DNA from: Nitrospira sp.
GTDB lineage: Bacteria; Nitrospirota; Nitrospiria; Nitrospirales; Nitrospiraceae
Assembly: GCA_018242665.1 (NCBI GenBank)
Contig: JAFEBL010000036.1
Coordinates: 1 to 64,000, forward strand
Direction: 5' to 3'
DNA length: 64,000 bases
Positions 42,704 through 52,041 of the stretch are shown in pieces. A model generated the notes under the pieces. The model worked only from the letters and a program-made list of their open reading frames with translations. It made no database searches and had not been told where the DNA came from. Position 1 is the stretch's first letter. Each line of letters opens with the position of its first letter. Made by a program: the position numbers and the translations under genes.

Positions 42704-43712
42704 GGGTGTACAAGAATAACGTGTAGCCAAGGTACAGCAGCGCGCTGCCGCTGAGCAACCAGGGCCGCCACTGCCCGGACCACAGGGCCTGTAACAGGCT
42801 CATGCTCATCGCAACGACCGCAAGGACCATCGTCGCCAGCGCCGTGGTGCCCAGGGTCCATTCGGTCCCGAGCAATCCGACAGAGACGGGGATCGATCCC
42901 TGGAACACCATCGCGCCGGTCACATTGCCCACCGCCAGCCGATCCTTTTTCCGGTACAACCACAAAAAGCTATTGGACATCTCAGGCAATTCCGTCGCCA
43001 GGGGGGCGATCAGCAACGCGAGGATGAGTGGCGAAACCTGTAATTCGGCAGAAATGGAGTTGGCGGCCGTGACAAACAGATGCGCGCCCCCGACCAATCC
43101 CAGCAACCCGACGACGCCTTGCGCCGCAATCACCACATAGGAAGGTTTTGTGGAGCGGCGAGCAAAGAGCAGCGGTTCCAGTTCGTTCCCCTCTTCGCTC
43201 TCTTCGTCCTCGGCTGAAAACTTCAGCTTCATGTAATAGACGTACATGCTCAGCAAGACCACCGCCACTGCAACATGCAAGACCCGGGAGGGAATCATCG
43301 CGCAGGTGAGCGCCAGCACATAACTGACGAGAAAGAAGCTGATGTCGACCCGAACCTCGCCATAATTCAGCTTGAACGTCGCGGTCCGCTTCCCCAACTT
43401 GGCATAGAGCACCAGCAGCAGCGCCAGAATCGGCAGGACTAAGGTGCTCAGCATGAATGGCGCTCCGAGAATCGCTCCCAGACCGACTTCCATCTGTTCG
43501 CGGCCGGTCCCGAAAAAGATGGCAATGATCGGAATCGATGTTTCAGGCAACGTCGTCCCGACGGCAGCGAACACACTCCCGACCGCGCCTTCGGAGATGT
43601 TCATGCGCTTGCCGAGCCACTCAATGCCGTTCGTGAAGAGATGGCACCCGGCGAGGGTGATCACGACGGAGGCGACAAACATACCCACGTAGAGGAGAAC
43701 CGTCACCGGCAC
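42693..43712 (-). CDS. CaCA-family sodium/calcium exchanger-like membrane protein
   Basis: This 339-residue protein has about ten transmembrane helices. It has two inverted alpha-repeat-like motifs, GSVFAAVGTTLPETSIPI in the first half and ALLIAPLATELPEMSNSF in the second. The GTTLPE/ATELPE acidic motifs are the ion-binding signature of cation/Ca2+ exchangers (YrbG-like). An acidic loop (AEDEESEEGNELE) separates the halves. Its end overlaps pdxA, so the two are co-transcribed, though no functional link is obvious. Confidence 0.8.
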   Translation of the reverse strand: MPVTVLLYVGMFVASVVITLAGCHLFTNGIEWLGKRMNISEGAVGSVFAAVGTTLPETSIPIIAIFFGTGREQMEVGLGAILGAPFMLSTLVLPILALLLVLYAKLGKRTATFKLNYGEVRVDISFFLVSYVLALTCAMIPSRVLHVAVAVVLLSMYVYYMKLKFSAEDEESEEGNELEPLLFARRSTKPSYVVIAAQGVVGLLGLVGGAHLFVTAANSISAELQVSPLILALLIAPLATELPEMSNSFLWLYRKKDRLAVGNVTGAMVFQGSIPVSVGLLGTEWTLGTTALATMVLAVVAMSMSLLQALWSGQWRPWLLSGSALLYLGYTLFLYTHGS

Positions 43713-43764
43713 CTCCAGGGGGCAAGAGGAAAGAGGGATGAGGGAACAGATACGATTTCGTGAA

Positions 43765-44973
43765 TCACGTGCGCCTTTTTCTTGTGGGACCTGCGCTTTG
43801 TGTCCGCCGATACACCGTCAGTGCCTCATCGAGAACGTCTTTGACGGGACGACCACTCCGTTCGGCCACGCGTTTACAATCTTCATATTCCGGAGCGGCT
43901 TTGCTGAGCCCCGGCCGAATATCGGCGAGTTTGATGCGCACATCCTGTCCGTTGACGCGCACCGAAACAAACCGGCGCGGCAAGACACGGCGCTGTACCT
44001 CGCGAATCCGGACACCGAGAGCCGTCGTTTCGGCAAAGAGCACCGCCAGGACCGCCTCTGCCTCTTCTTGCGGCACAAGGACCGACAGGACATTTCCCGG
44101 CCGCCCCTTCTTCATGATCACCGGCGCCAACGTCGCATCCACAGCCCCGGCGGCAAAGATGCGGTCGAACACCGTGTCGTACACTTGCGGGTTCACATCA
44201 TCGAGGTTCGTCTCCAGCTCGATGATCGTGTCCATCGCCCCGCTCGCGGGCGTTTCTTCGCCAATGAACAGGCGCAACACATTCGCCCACTGCGCCGGGT
44301 CGGCGGTCCCCGCCCCATATCCCACCTGGCGCACCTGCATGGAAGGCAGGCGGCCGAATTCGGTCGTCACGGTTTTGAGCAAGGCCATCCCGGTCGGCGT
44401 CGTCAGTTCTCGTTCAGGCCCCTTGGCATAAATCGGCACGCCGACCGCGAGGGCCGCCACGGCTGGTCCCGGCACAGGCAACGCCCCGTGCGCCGACTGA
44501 AGCATACCGGACCCGACATTGACGGCTGAGGCGGTCACGCGCTGGATGTCGAGCAGGTGCAGGCCCAGGATCCCGCCGACGACATCCACAAACGAATCGA
44601 TCACGCCCACTTCATGAAAATGGACATGCGACGGCTCGACCCCGTGGGCCTTCCCCTCGGCGCCTGCCAGCACATCGAATACCGCCTGACTTCGGTCTTT
44701 CACCACCGGCGGGAGGCCGCTCTTGCGTAGAATTCTGTCGATTTGTGCCAAGGTCAACGGGGTGCGGAAGCCCTTATCGATCAGCACATCGACTTTAGTC
44801 GCCGTGATGGCTCCGCGCTCAACCCTCTTCCGCGTGAGCCGATAGCCATCGATCTTCAGTGAAGCGAGACCACGCACGAGATCCTTGAACGGCAGCCCCG
44901 CATCGACCAGCGCGCCCAATGTCATGTCGCCGCTGATGCCGGAGAAACAATCGAAATGCAGATGCCTCGCCAC
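43765..44973 (-). CDS. larC: Nickel-pincer cofactor biosynthesis protein LarC
   Basis: This 402-residue protein has the LarC (formerly DUF111) start HLHFDCFSGISGDMTLGALVDAGL. It also has HVHFHEVGVIDSFVDVVGG, TPTGMALLKTV and the C-terminal ETNLDDVNPQVYDTVFDRIF. LarC inserts nickel into the dithiolated pyridinium cofactor of lactate racemase-type enzymes. The GTG at 44973 is preferred because AGGAG lies just upstream; a TTG at 45003 gives ten more residues. larB lies 770 bases further on, separated by an opposite-strand gene. larA and larE are not in the window. Confidence 0.88.
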   Translation of the reverse strand: MARHLHFDCFSGISGDMTLGALVDAGLPFKDLVRGLASLKIDGYRLTRKRVERGAITATKVDVLIDKGFRTPLTLAQIDRILRKSGLPPVVKDRSQAVFDVLAGAEGKAHGVEPSHVHFHEVGVIDSFVDVVGGILGLHLLDIQRVTASAVNVGSGMLQSAHGALPVPGPAVAALAVGVPIYAKGPERELTTPTGMALLKTVTTEFGRLPSMQVRQVGYGAGTADPAQWANVLRLFIGEETPASGAMDTIIELETNLDDVNPQVYDTVFDRIFAAGAVDATLAPVIMKKGRPGNVLSVLVPQEEAEAVLAVLFAETTALGVRIREVQRRVLPRRFVSVRVNGQDVRIKLADIRPGLSKAAPEYEDCKRVAERSGRPVKDVLDEALTVYRRTQSAGPTRKRRT

Positions 44974-45100
44974 GTCACTCCTACGATTGACTCGTTCGCG
45001 CAAACGAGCGGCATCTTACCGGAGCCGCACCCAGACAGCAATCATTCCGCTCGTTCGTTGACAGCCCTGCCATGCTGTGTTATCCCCAATCAAGAGACGC

Positions 45101-45712
45101 ATGCCATCGGACGACCGGCCACCACCTGCGACACCAACACCCATGATCAATTCAACATCTGCTTCCTCGACGACCGCCAGGCGCACATCGATTGGAATGA
45201 CATTCGGCCTGCTGATTCTGTTCAGCGGCATCTGCCTACTGGGATCGCCGAGTGTGCTGCTCGCCAAAACCAAAGGCAAGAGCAGCGTGCCGCGCCCGGA
45301 GCCGGATCTGAAAATCCTGTCGCTACACACCGCCCCGATGCCCTACAAACCGCAGGACGGCGCCTTCCACTTCGTCGCGACCGTGCAGTTACCGAAGGAG
45401 GTCGACGAACAACTCATGCTGGAGGTCTCCGCCCTCGTAACCTCCTCCTCCATGACCTCGTTGCGCTTCCTCTCGATCCGGCAGCCGGTCAATGAGCACG
45501 TGCAAACGATTCCAAGCGCCAACGGAGAGACGCCGCAAAGACACGTACAGGTCGATCTCACCTGGGACGGCCTCGATCACAACAAGCAGCAAGTCCCAGT
45601 CGGATCGTATGAGTATGAAGTGCGGGTCAAGCTATTGAGCAACGGAGAGAAGGGCCAGCGCACGCAAATGCTCTCCTGGCCCAAACGCGGCAAGATTGTA
45701 GTCAAAAACTAG
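45101..45712 (+). CDS. Exported protein of unknown function
   Basis: This 203-residue protein has a Ser/Thr/Pro-rich N-terminus, a hydrophobic export segment (GMTFGLLILFSGICLLGSPS), and a beta-rich domain with VQLPKEVDEQLMLEVSALVT and VPVGSYEYEVRVKLLSNGE. The latter resembles an immunoglobulin-like or FlgD-type fold, without certain family assignment. Starts at 45077 (GTG), 45101 and 45143 are possible. It lies between larC and larB on the opposite strand, convergent with larB. Confidence 0.6.
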   Translation: MPSDDRPPPATPTPMINSTSASSTTARRTSIGMTFGLLILFSGICLLGSPSVLLAKTKGKSSVPRPEPDLKILSLHTAPMPYKPQDGAFHFVATVQLPKEVDEQLMLEVSALVTSSSMTSLRFLSIRQPVNEHVQTIPSANGETPQRHVQVDLTWDGLDHNKQQVPVGSYEYEVRVKLLSNGEKGQRTQMLSWPKRGKIVVKN

Positions 45713-45745
45713 GCGAGCACGGTCCTTCGGTACAACACCGCTCCT

Positions 45746-46531
45746 TTAGCGGCGCTTTGCCCTTTCGGGCTTATGACTGTCCATCGCGCTCACCATATTG
45801 ATGCGGTGCGCCAGGCAGCCGGCGCCGAACCCGTTATCGATATTCATCACGCCGACACCCGCCGCGCAGGAATTCAGCATCGTCAATAACGCGGCCAGGC
45901 CGCCGAAATGCGCGCCGTATCCACGACTCGTGGGCACCGCAATCACCGGTTGCCGGACTAATCCACCGACGACGCTCGGCAACACACCGTCCATCCCGGC
46001 CGCCACGATGATCGCCCGCGCGTCATGCAACCGGTCTTGTTGACCGAGCAACCGATGCAACCCCGCCACGCCCACATCGTACAAGGTGTCGGTCTTGCTG
46101 CCCATGATATCGGCCGTCACGCGTGCCTCTTCGGCAACGGGAATATCGGCGGTGCCGGCCGTGACAATGAGCACAGAGCCCCGACGCACCAACTTGGGCG
46201 GCACAATCGCCACCACTCGAGCGGCCTCGTGATAGGTCGCCCGCTTACTCACTCGCAACAATGCCCGCGCGACAGCCGGTTCCACTCGCGTCGCCAGCAA
46301 CGAATTATTCTTCAGCAACAGGGTCTTGGCGATGGCCACCACCTGCGCCACCGTTTTCCCTTCGCAAAAAATGACTTCCGGAAAACCCTGCCGCAGAGCA
46401 CGATGGTGATCGAGTGAGGCAAATCCTAAATTCTCATACGGCAGCGTGCGTAACCGGTGCAGCGCATCCGGCACCGCCACGGCGCCCTGCTGAACCTCCA
46501 TGAGCAACGCCCGCAACTGATCTTGATTCAT
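45746..46531 (-). CDS. larB: Nickel-pincer cofactor biosynthesis carboxylase LarB
   Basis: This 261-residue protein has a C-terminal domain related to PurE (AIR carboxylase): VTAGTADIPVAEEARVTADI, IIVAAGMDGVLPSVVGGLV, and VPTSRGYGAHFGGLAALLTM. LarB carboxylates and hydrolyses nicotinic acid adenine dinucleotide in the first step of nickel-pincer cofactor synthesis. The start overlaps the gpsA stop by four bases (ATGA). The presence of larB and larC implies the cofactor is made, though the user enzyme is not in the window. Confidence 0.9.
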   Translation of the reverse strand: MNQDQLRALLMEVQQGAVAVPDALHRLRTLPYENLGFASLDHHRALRQGFPEVIFCEGKTVAQVVAIAKTLLLKNNSLLATRVEPAVARALLRVSKRATYHEAARVVAIVPPKLVRRGSVLIVTAGTADIPVAEEARVTADIMGSKTDTLYDVGVAGLHRLLGQQDRLHDARAIIVAAGMDGVLPSVVGGLVRQPVIAVPTSRGYGAHFGGLAALLTMLNSCAAGVGVMNIDNGFGAGCLAHRINMVSAMDSHKPERAKRR

Positions 46532-47553
46532 GACAGGGCCTTCTCTTCCTTCGCTTCGCGTTCCATCAAATCACCGACTGCCTGGCGGCAGGATTTGTCG
46601 GCGAAGAGGACAGCATTGACCTCCTGCACGATCGGCATATCCACCCCGCACCGTTGCGCCAACCCCAACGCCGCCTTGGCGGTCCGTACGCCTTCGGCCA
46701 CGGCCTGCATACTCGCCAAAATGCCTTCCAACCGTTCACCTTTTCCTAACCGTACCCCGACCGAATGGTTGCGGCTCAGCGGTCCGGTGCAGGTCAAGAT
46801 GAGATCTCCGACCCCGGACAATCCGTAAAACGTCCGCGGATCTGCGCCCATGGCCATACCAAGCCGAATCATTTCAGCCAGCCCGCGGGTGATCAGGGCC
46901 GCGCGCGCGTTATGGCCGAGTTCCAGCCCATCGACCACACCGGCAGCCAGGGCCATCACATTTTTCAACGATCCGCCGAGCTGGACTCCGATCAGATCGT
47001 CATCCGCGTAGACTCGAAACGTCGGCGTCATGAACAGCGCTTGGATGGCTTTGACGGCTCCAGCATCCTGGCCGGCGAGGCACAACGCGGTCGGTTTTCC
47101 TTGGCTGACTTCACTGGCAAAACTGGGTCCGGACAGGACCATCAAGGCACCTCGCATGTGCGCGGGCAGGACATCCTGCATCACCTGCGTCATCAACTCG
47201 AGCGTGGTTTCTTCGATGCCTTTGGTCGCGCTGACGAACGGAACGGACTGTGGCAGGAGGGGGCCAATCCGGCTCAGAACCAGTCGCGCCACGTGCGAGG
47301 GCACCGCGAAGATGACACAATCGGCGCCGGTCACAGCGTCGGACAACTGGTTCGTGGCGGTTAACGTGGCCGGGAGCCGCACGCCCGGCAAAAACACGAC
47401 GTTTTCACGTCGTTGTTCAATCGCCTGCACGACCTCCGGTTCATGCGCCCACAGACAGACCGAGATCTGTTTCTCGGCCAAATGCCTGGCCAAGGCGGTG
47501 CCCCAGGCGCCAGCGCCGATAACCGCGACACGTTGACCGGATGATCGCGTCAT
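46528..47553 (-). CDS. gpsA: NAD(P)-dependent glycerol-3-phosphate dehydrogenase
   Basis: This 341-residue protein has the nucleotide-binding motif GAGAWGTALA near the start and VSATKGIE. GPSFASEV, QLGGSLKNVMALAAG and NARAALITRGLAEM are also present, together diagnostic for GpsA. It reduces dihydroxyacetone phosphate to sn-glycerol 3-phosphate for phospholipid synthesis. It heads a two-gene minus-strand unit with larB. Confidence 0.95.
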   Translation of the reverse strand: MTRSSGQRVAVIGAGAWGTALARHLAEKQISVCLWAHEPEVVQAIEQRRENVVFLPGVRLPATLTATNQLSDAVTGADCVIFAVPSHVARLVLSRIGPLLPQSVPFVSATKGIEETTLELMTQVMQDVLPAHMRGALMVLSGPSFASEVSQGKPTALCLAGQDAGAVKAIQALFMTPTFRVYADDDLIGVQLGGSLKNVMALAAGVVDGLELGHNARAALITRGLAEMIRLGMAMGADPRTFYGLSGVGDLILTCTGPLSRNHSVGVRLGKGERLEGILASMQAVAEGVRTAKAALGLAQRCGVDMPIVQEVNAVLFADKSCRQAVGDLMEREAKEEKALS

Positions 47554-47674
47554 GGACGCGGATTATAGGAAGGGGTTTGGAAGAGTGTCAACGAACGCAT
47601 CCGGCACCTCCGCAGCGGCACTGGAATTCCGTTCGCGCAGACGGTAGGCTGCAGGTCCACGAGGAGCCAGCGCC

Positions 47675-48034
47675 ATGAAGCCTTGTCCAGCCTGCGGACG
47701 CGCCCTGCCCGAAATCAATCGCTACTGCACCTACTGCGGAACCGGCGTGGCCAACGACGCGGAGCAAACAGCAACGCCGCACCCATCCGGGTCGGCCAGA
47801 GACCAGCTCAATCTACACATCCTGTATGGCATGGTCACGGTCCTGATCGTCTCTGTCATCATGCCGCCCTGGGAAACGCCGCCTTCGCAACCGGCAGCCT
47901 TTCTCGGTTTTCACTTCATCCTTGCGCCGCCACAACCAGACGCCATCGTCAGCCGTTTGTTGCTCACGATCGAACTCACCACGACCGCCATTGCCGGGCT
48001 GTACCTCTCGTTTCTGTTTCGGTCGAAGGGGTAA
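47675..48034 (+). CDS. Zinc-ribbon membrane protein
   Basis: This 119-residue protein starts with a double-CxxC zinc ribbon (CPACG, then CTYCG). Two transmembrane helices follow (LYGMVTVLIVSVIMPPW and LLLTIELTTTAIAGLYLSFL). AGGAG (GAGGAGCCAGCGCC) precedes the ATG. Such zinc-ribbon membrane proteins are common and functionally uncharacterised. It is transcribed divergently from gpsA. Confidence 0.65.
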   Translation: MKPCPACGRALPEINRYCTYCGTGVANDAEQTATPHPSGSARDQLNLHILYGMVTVLIVSVIMPPWETPPSQPAAFLGFHFILAPPQPDAIVSRLLLTIELTTTAIAGLYLSFLFRSKG

Positions 48035-48065
48035 CGGTTCGGCGCTCAGGCGGGGCAGAGTGCTG

Positions 48066-48866
48066 TTAGTCCAATGCAAGGGTCAGGCATTTGGCGGCGC
48101 CGCCTGATTTCATGAACTCACCCAACTCTACTTCATGCGTGCGATACCCTCGGGATTCCAGAAGCCGCATTGTCCGGGGACAGCCGGCCGGAATGACGAT
48201 GTGCTTGCCGACGCAGACAGCATTGCAGGCAAATCGAATCGCTTCTTCCTCCGGGACAGCAAGCCGCTGCTCCTCTGGTATCCGTTGGGCGATGGCGGCC
48301 AGGCCATAGGCATCGAATGCGGCAGGAAAGTACAACAGCTCTCCGCCGCTGAGCGGGCAGAAGCAGGTATCGAGGTGGTAGAAACGGCCATCGATGAGTT
48401 CGAGCGGAATGATTTCACGCTGAAAGATGTCGCTCAACTTCGGAAACGAGCGGATATCCGATCGTTGGCGATAACCACCGAACCAGGTGTCGGGAAATCC
48501 CAAGAGGTCGCCGGCGCCCTCAAAATACAGCGATTCCTCGAGCGTCACCACGTCATAGCCGTGCTCGCGGAACCATTGCGCGAAGTACACCTCTTCACGC
48601 CGGCGTTCGGGATAACGAAACCGGCTGACCACGGCCCGGCGACCCGCAACCACCCCGGCATTGGCCGTAAAGACGAGATCCGGCAGACCGGGAACCGGCT
48701 GCATTCGTTCGACGCCCACTCCGACGTCCTGCTCCAACACGTGCATCAGCGTCTGCCATTGACTCACCGCGCGCGAAGGAACCACCGCATTCTCACGCTG
48801 CATCCAGGGATTGATTTCATAGTCGATCTGGAAATATTCGGGAGGACAGACCAGCAACCGGCTCAT
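48066..48866 (-). CDS. Arginine dihydrolase-like amidinotransferase-fold enzyme (ArgZ/AgrE N-terminal type)
   Basis: This 266-residue guanidine-modifying enzyme has INPWM (residues 18-22), LPDLVFTANAG with Asn69, and FEGAGD. The catalytic His164 lies in RFYHLDTCFCP and Cys260 in GGAAKCLTL near the end. These segments closely match the N-terminal domain of cyanobacterial ArgZ/AgrE, which converts arginine to ornithine, CO2 and two NH3. A dimethylargininase role is the alternative. Its ATG overlaps the stop of the next upstream gene, which matches the second domain of AgrE, so the two genes together look like a split version of the fused enzyme. Confidence 0.8.
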   Translation of the reverse strand: MSRLLVCPPEYFQIDYEINPWMQRENAVVPSRAVSQWQTLMHVLEQDVGVGVERMQPVPGLPDLVFTANAGVVAGRRAVVSRFRYPERRREEVYFAQWFREHGYDVVTLEESLYFEGAGDLLGFPDTWFGGYRQRSDIRSFPKLSDIFQREIIPLELIDGRFYHLDTCFCPLSGGELLYFPAAFDAYGLAAIAQRIPEEQRLAVPEEEAIRFACNAVCVGKHIVIPAGCPRTMRLLESRGYRTHEVELGEFMKSGGAAKCLTLALD

Positions 48867-50107
48867 AGCCGCCACCCCAGTTCACGCGCCAGCTCTTTGA
48901 GAAAAGAAGCGGCGTCCATCACGAGGCCGACGGCTTGAAAACTGCCGCGGTCCGCCAGTTTGGTCGGCACGGAAGGATTGACGTCGACGCAGACAGTGGG
49001 AACAGACGCGGGCAACAAATTGCCGGTCGCGATCGCGTGCAACGTAGAGGCCACCAACAACGCAAGGCCGACGCCTTGCACTTCCGCACGCATCGCTGCC
49101 TGGGCCTGCATGGAATCGGTCACCACGCCGGGCAATGGTCCATCGTCACGAATCGTGCCGGCCATCACCATGGTGACCCCATGGCGCACGCAGGCCGCCA
49201 TGATGCCTTCCGTGATGACACCGGAGCGCACCGCCTCATGAATGCTGCCGATCGCGCGGATGCGGTTGATCGTCCGCAAATGATGTTCATGCCCATGCGG
49301 AACGGAACGACCCGCGGTCAAGCCGTACCCGAGAGATGTCCCATACAATCCGGCCTCCATATCGTGCGCGGCCAGCGCATTGCCGCAGAACAAGACGTGG
49401 ACAAAGCCGGCCTCGATGAGCCAGGTCAACGCGTCACGGCCTCCGGCATGGACGATCGCCGGTCCGCCCGCAAGCAGCACCTTGGTGCCGGCTTGTCCCT
49501 GTCGATAGCCGGCGCGCAACTTCAGCATGCGCTGCGCGATATCGGCGATAACGGGCTGATGCGGCCGCTCCGAGGACACCACGGACTCCATGAACCCGAA
49601 GACGTCCCGCTCGCGGGGCCGGGCCAGCGGCGTCACCCTGATGCCGTCTCTCCCCGTCACGATCAAGTCCCCGGCTTTCACCGCTCCCATTGGGATGGTC
49701 CTCGCCCCAGCCTTGGTAGGATCAACACAAATGGCCAGATCCATTTCCATACCCCCGACATCCACCCACTCACCATCCAAACGGATCTGAGTCGGCAAAT
49801 GGGTCGTGGCATAAAACTCTTCTGGGAAAATACCCGCGGCGGGAGCAGATTCGAAGCGGCAATCGGCCTCACGCTCCAGCGTGGCGCCATGGGGTTGAAT
49901 GGCCCGCAAGATTTCCGCAAGACCACGGCTGGAAGGAGCCCGGATGATGATCCGCGCCTGCGACGGCGCATCTCTCGTTGCGCCGATCTTGACGTCCTGG
50001 AGATCGAACGTCCCGCCCATCATGACGATCGTATCGAGGACCTTCGCCAGAATCAGCGAATCGATGATGTGGCCCTGTAGGACGACGGTTTCTTGGGATG
50101 GGGTCAT
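48863..50107 (-). CDS. LOR/SDH (TIGR00300)-type protein, probable ornithine cyclodeaminase
   Basis: This 414-residue protein matches the conserved LOR/SDH bifunctional-enzyme region family. Landmarks are VVLQGHIIDSLILAKVLD at the N-terminus, FYATTHLPTQIRLDGEWV, KVLLAGGPAIVHAGGRDAL, FCGNALAAHDMEAGLYGTSL and GLALLVASTLHAIATGNLLP. Characterised relatives include archaeal ornithine cyclodeaminase and the C-terminal half of cyanobacterial AgrE, which yield proline and ammonia. It overlaps the arginine dihydrolase-like gene by four bases, so a two-step arginine to ornithine to proline route is likely. Substrate specificity is inferred from context. Confidence 0.8.
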   Translation of the reverse strand: MTPSQETVVLQGHIIDSLILAKVLDTIVMMGGTFDLQDVKIGATRDAPSQARIIIRAPSSRGLAEILRAIQPHGATLEREADCRFESAPAAGIFPEEFYATTHLPTQIRLDGEWVDVGGMEMDLAICVDPTKAGARTIPMGAVKAGDLIVTGRDGIRVTPLARPRERDVFGFMESVVSSERPHQPVIADIAQRMLKLRAGYRQGQAGTKVLLAGGPAIVHAGGRDALTWLIEAGFVHVLFCGNALAAHDMEAGLYGTSLGYGLTAGRSVPHGHEHHLRTINRIRAIGSIHEAVRSGVITEGIMAACVRHGVTMVMAGTIRDDGPLPGVVTDSMQAQAAMRAEVQGVGLALLVASTLHAIATGNLLPASVPTVCVDVNPSVPTKLADRGSFQAVGLVMDAASFLKELARELGWRL

Positions 50108-50206
50108 GGCCGGCCTCCCTCAGTCGTGACACCCCGGAAACTGCAGAAAGATTGAGGTACGTATACCGTAGATTCTACCATCTGCGAGGGAATTGGCGCA
50201 GAGAAG

Positions 50207-51259
50207 TTAGACTTCCTGTTTCACGACTTCTCGCAGCACACTGGTGGCATAGGACCCGGGGGGAAGCCAGAACGAGAGGGTCAGCACCGAACCCTCCAAC
50301 GACCAATCCAGATCGTTGAGGCACACGCGCAGGGCCCGCCGTTCGCCGCGAAATCCGCATTCCGCCCCGGCTTTCGACAAGAGCTCGGGCGTGGTGCCCA
50401 ATTCGGCGATCACCCCTCGCTCAATATCGCCCGGCACACCGGTGGCCCAGGGCGCGCGAGACCCGAAGAGCGGCCCTGTGGGACTGATCTCAAAGCGATC
50501 GGCGCGTGGTTGCTCGACCTCCGGCTGCTCCACGGGAAAACAGGCGCCGTTGTCAGACTTCATAGCCCAATCACCAAGCCACACCCGGTCGATACTGTCG
50601 ATTCGCTTCGCCACGATGTGATTGAAGACATACGACTGATAGGCATTCATAAACCACATGCGCTTGGAGCGAGGCATCTTGTTGCGGCGGGCCGCATCCT
50701 GCAGCAACTCGGCCCCCAGCTGGAAATTCGTCCCCGAGCGTCCTTGCCGTTGCGGGCCGAAATAGTTGGGCACCCCGCGCCGCGTCAGCTCGTCGAAGAG
50801 CAGCCGCAACAGATCCTCGCTGCCTGCGCGCACATCCCGCACCACCAGCCGGAAGTGATTACCCGCGTGATGCCCTTTGCGCAACCGATTACGGTGCCGC
50901 CCCAGGACCTCCAACGTCAGCAGCCGGTCATCGGTCGGTAACCCCGCCACGGTCTCGACCGTCACCCCTTGCAGCGACAGCATCTGCGTCGTCACGGCCT
51001 GCGCATCTTTCAACCCGGCGACGCCGATTGACTGCGCCTTGATGTGGAGTTGTGAGGAGAGTCGCGACAACAGGTCCGGAGTGGAGAGACCCCGTTTCTT
51101 GATTCGAATATACAGGTGCTCACCTTGCCCGCAGGGCAGATAGAGCGGCCGTTCCTCGACGCAAAAATCTTCCGGTGTAGTGCGAATACGGCCCCCCAGG
51201 GCTGGGACCGAGGCCGTGAGATAGGGCAGCGTTTGATCGAGCCACGAAGACATCGGCAT
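50207..51259 (-). CDS. truD: tRNA pseudouridine(13) synthase TruD
   Basis: This 350-residue protein has TruD motifs: IRTTPEDFCVEE near the start, the catalytic GLKDAQAVTTQ with its Asp, GNHFRLVVR, PNYFGPQRQGRSG and MNAYQSYVFNHI. It isomerises U13 in tRNA-Glu. The ATG at 51259 is supported by AAGGAG five bases upstream; an open frame extends to 51355 without a better start. Confidence 0.92.
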   Translation of the reverse strand: MPMSSWLDQTLPYLTASVPALGGRIRTTPEDFCVEERPLYLPCGQGEHLYIRIKKRGLSTPDLLSRLSSQLHIKAQSIGVAGLKDAQAVTTQMLSLQGVTVETVAGLPTDDRLLTLEVLGRHRNRLRKGHHAGNHFRLVVRDVRAGSEDLLRLLFDELTRRGVPNYFGPQRQGRSGTNFQLGAELLQDAARRNKMPRSKRMWFMNAYQSYVFNHIVAKRIDSIDRVWLGDWAMKSDNGACFPVEQPEVEQPRADRFEISPTGPLFGSRAPWATGVPGDIERGVIAELGTTPELLSKAGAECGFRGERRALRVCLNDLDWSLEGSVLTLSFWLPPGSYATSVLREVVKQEV

Positions 51260-51339
51260 GGCACTCCTTCTCGTTTCAGAATCCGTGCGATTCATGTCAT
51301 TTGAGTGGGCGACCAGACCACCCGTGTTATACTCAGGGC

Positions 51340-52041
51340 ATGTGGTCCTCGGCACGAACGCGTTGCGAACCCGGCGCCACCCGGCGACGCAGCGTACGTC
51401 AACGGTGCGCCGCCTTTTTCATCTGCTGCTGCGCGATTGCGGCTGCCCTGGCGCCCCCAACTTTTTCCGCCTCTAGGTTGAACGGCGTCGATGTCTTCGC
51501 GCAATTGACCCAACACATTCAACGCCAGGCCGACACCGACAAACAGGCCTTTGCGATGGCCAGCCAATGCATGACCTGGTTTTATAATCAGCAGCGCCAC
51601 AAACCGCCCCCCCCGGCCGTCCAGAACATCGCGTGGAACGGGCGCGTGCCCCGCGCAGTCGCCGAGTCCTCAGGTGAGGATGCCGCCGGTTGCCGGACCA
51701 AATATCCTGGCGGCCTCGATGCCGTCCGCAGTGATTTCCAACGCACGCAAGCGTTTCTCTCGTTGACGCTGACGTTTTATGAATTCGCACTGGTGGGCGA
51801 CGGCGACGACAATTCCCTCTACAGTGCGCGCGAATTGCATGACATGCTCACGGCGCTGAATCTGGCGGCAGAACCGTCAATGGGAACCGATGCCCATCTG
51901 CGTTCCCTCACCTCCCAATTCGATTCCCTGCATGAAACCCGCGGGATGGAAGCGCTCATGACCGGCATGGGCAAACTGTACGACCAAGGGTACCGGGTTA
52001 CCACCGCAGACAAGGCACACCTGAACCGAGTGATGGAATGA
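51340..52041 (+). CDS. Exported protein of unknown function
   Basis: This 233-residue protein has a basic N-terminus and a hydrophobic export segment (AAFFICCCAIAAALAPPTF). A mostly helical domain follows with no recognised family (QAFLSLTLTFYEFALVGDGDDNSLYS, cited in parts: LTLTFYEFALVGDGDDN). The DGDDN stretch followed by ELHDML has an EF-hand-like acidic pattern, but one loop alone is weak evidence. The stop overlaps the start of the metallophosphoesterase gene by four bases, so the two are coupled. Confidence 0.6.
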   Translation: MWSSARTRCEPGATRRRSVRQRCAAFFICCCAIAAALAPPTFSASRLNGVDVFAQLTQHIQRQADTDKQAFAMASQCMTWFYNQQRHKPPPPAVQNIAWNGRVPRAVAESSGEDAAGCRTKYPGGLDAVRSDFQRTQAFLSLTLTFYEFALVGDGDDNSLYSARELHDMLTALNLAAEPSMGTDAHLRSLTSQFDSLHETRGMEALMTGMGKLYDQGYRVTTADKAHLNRVME

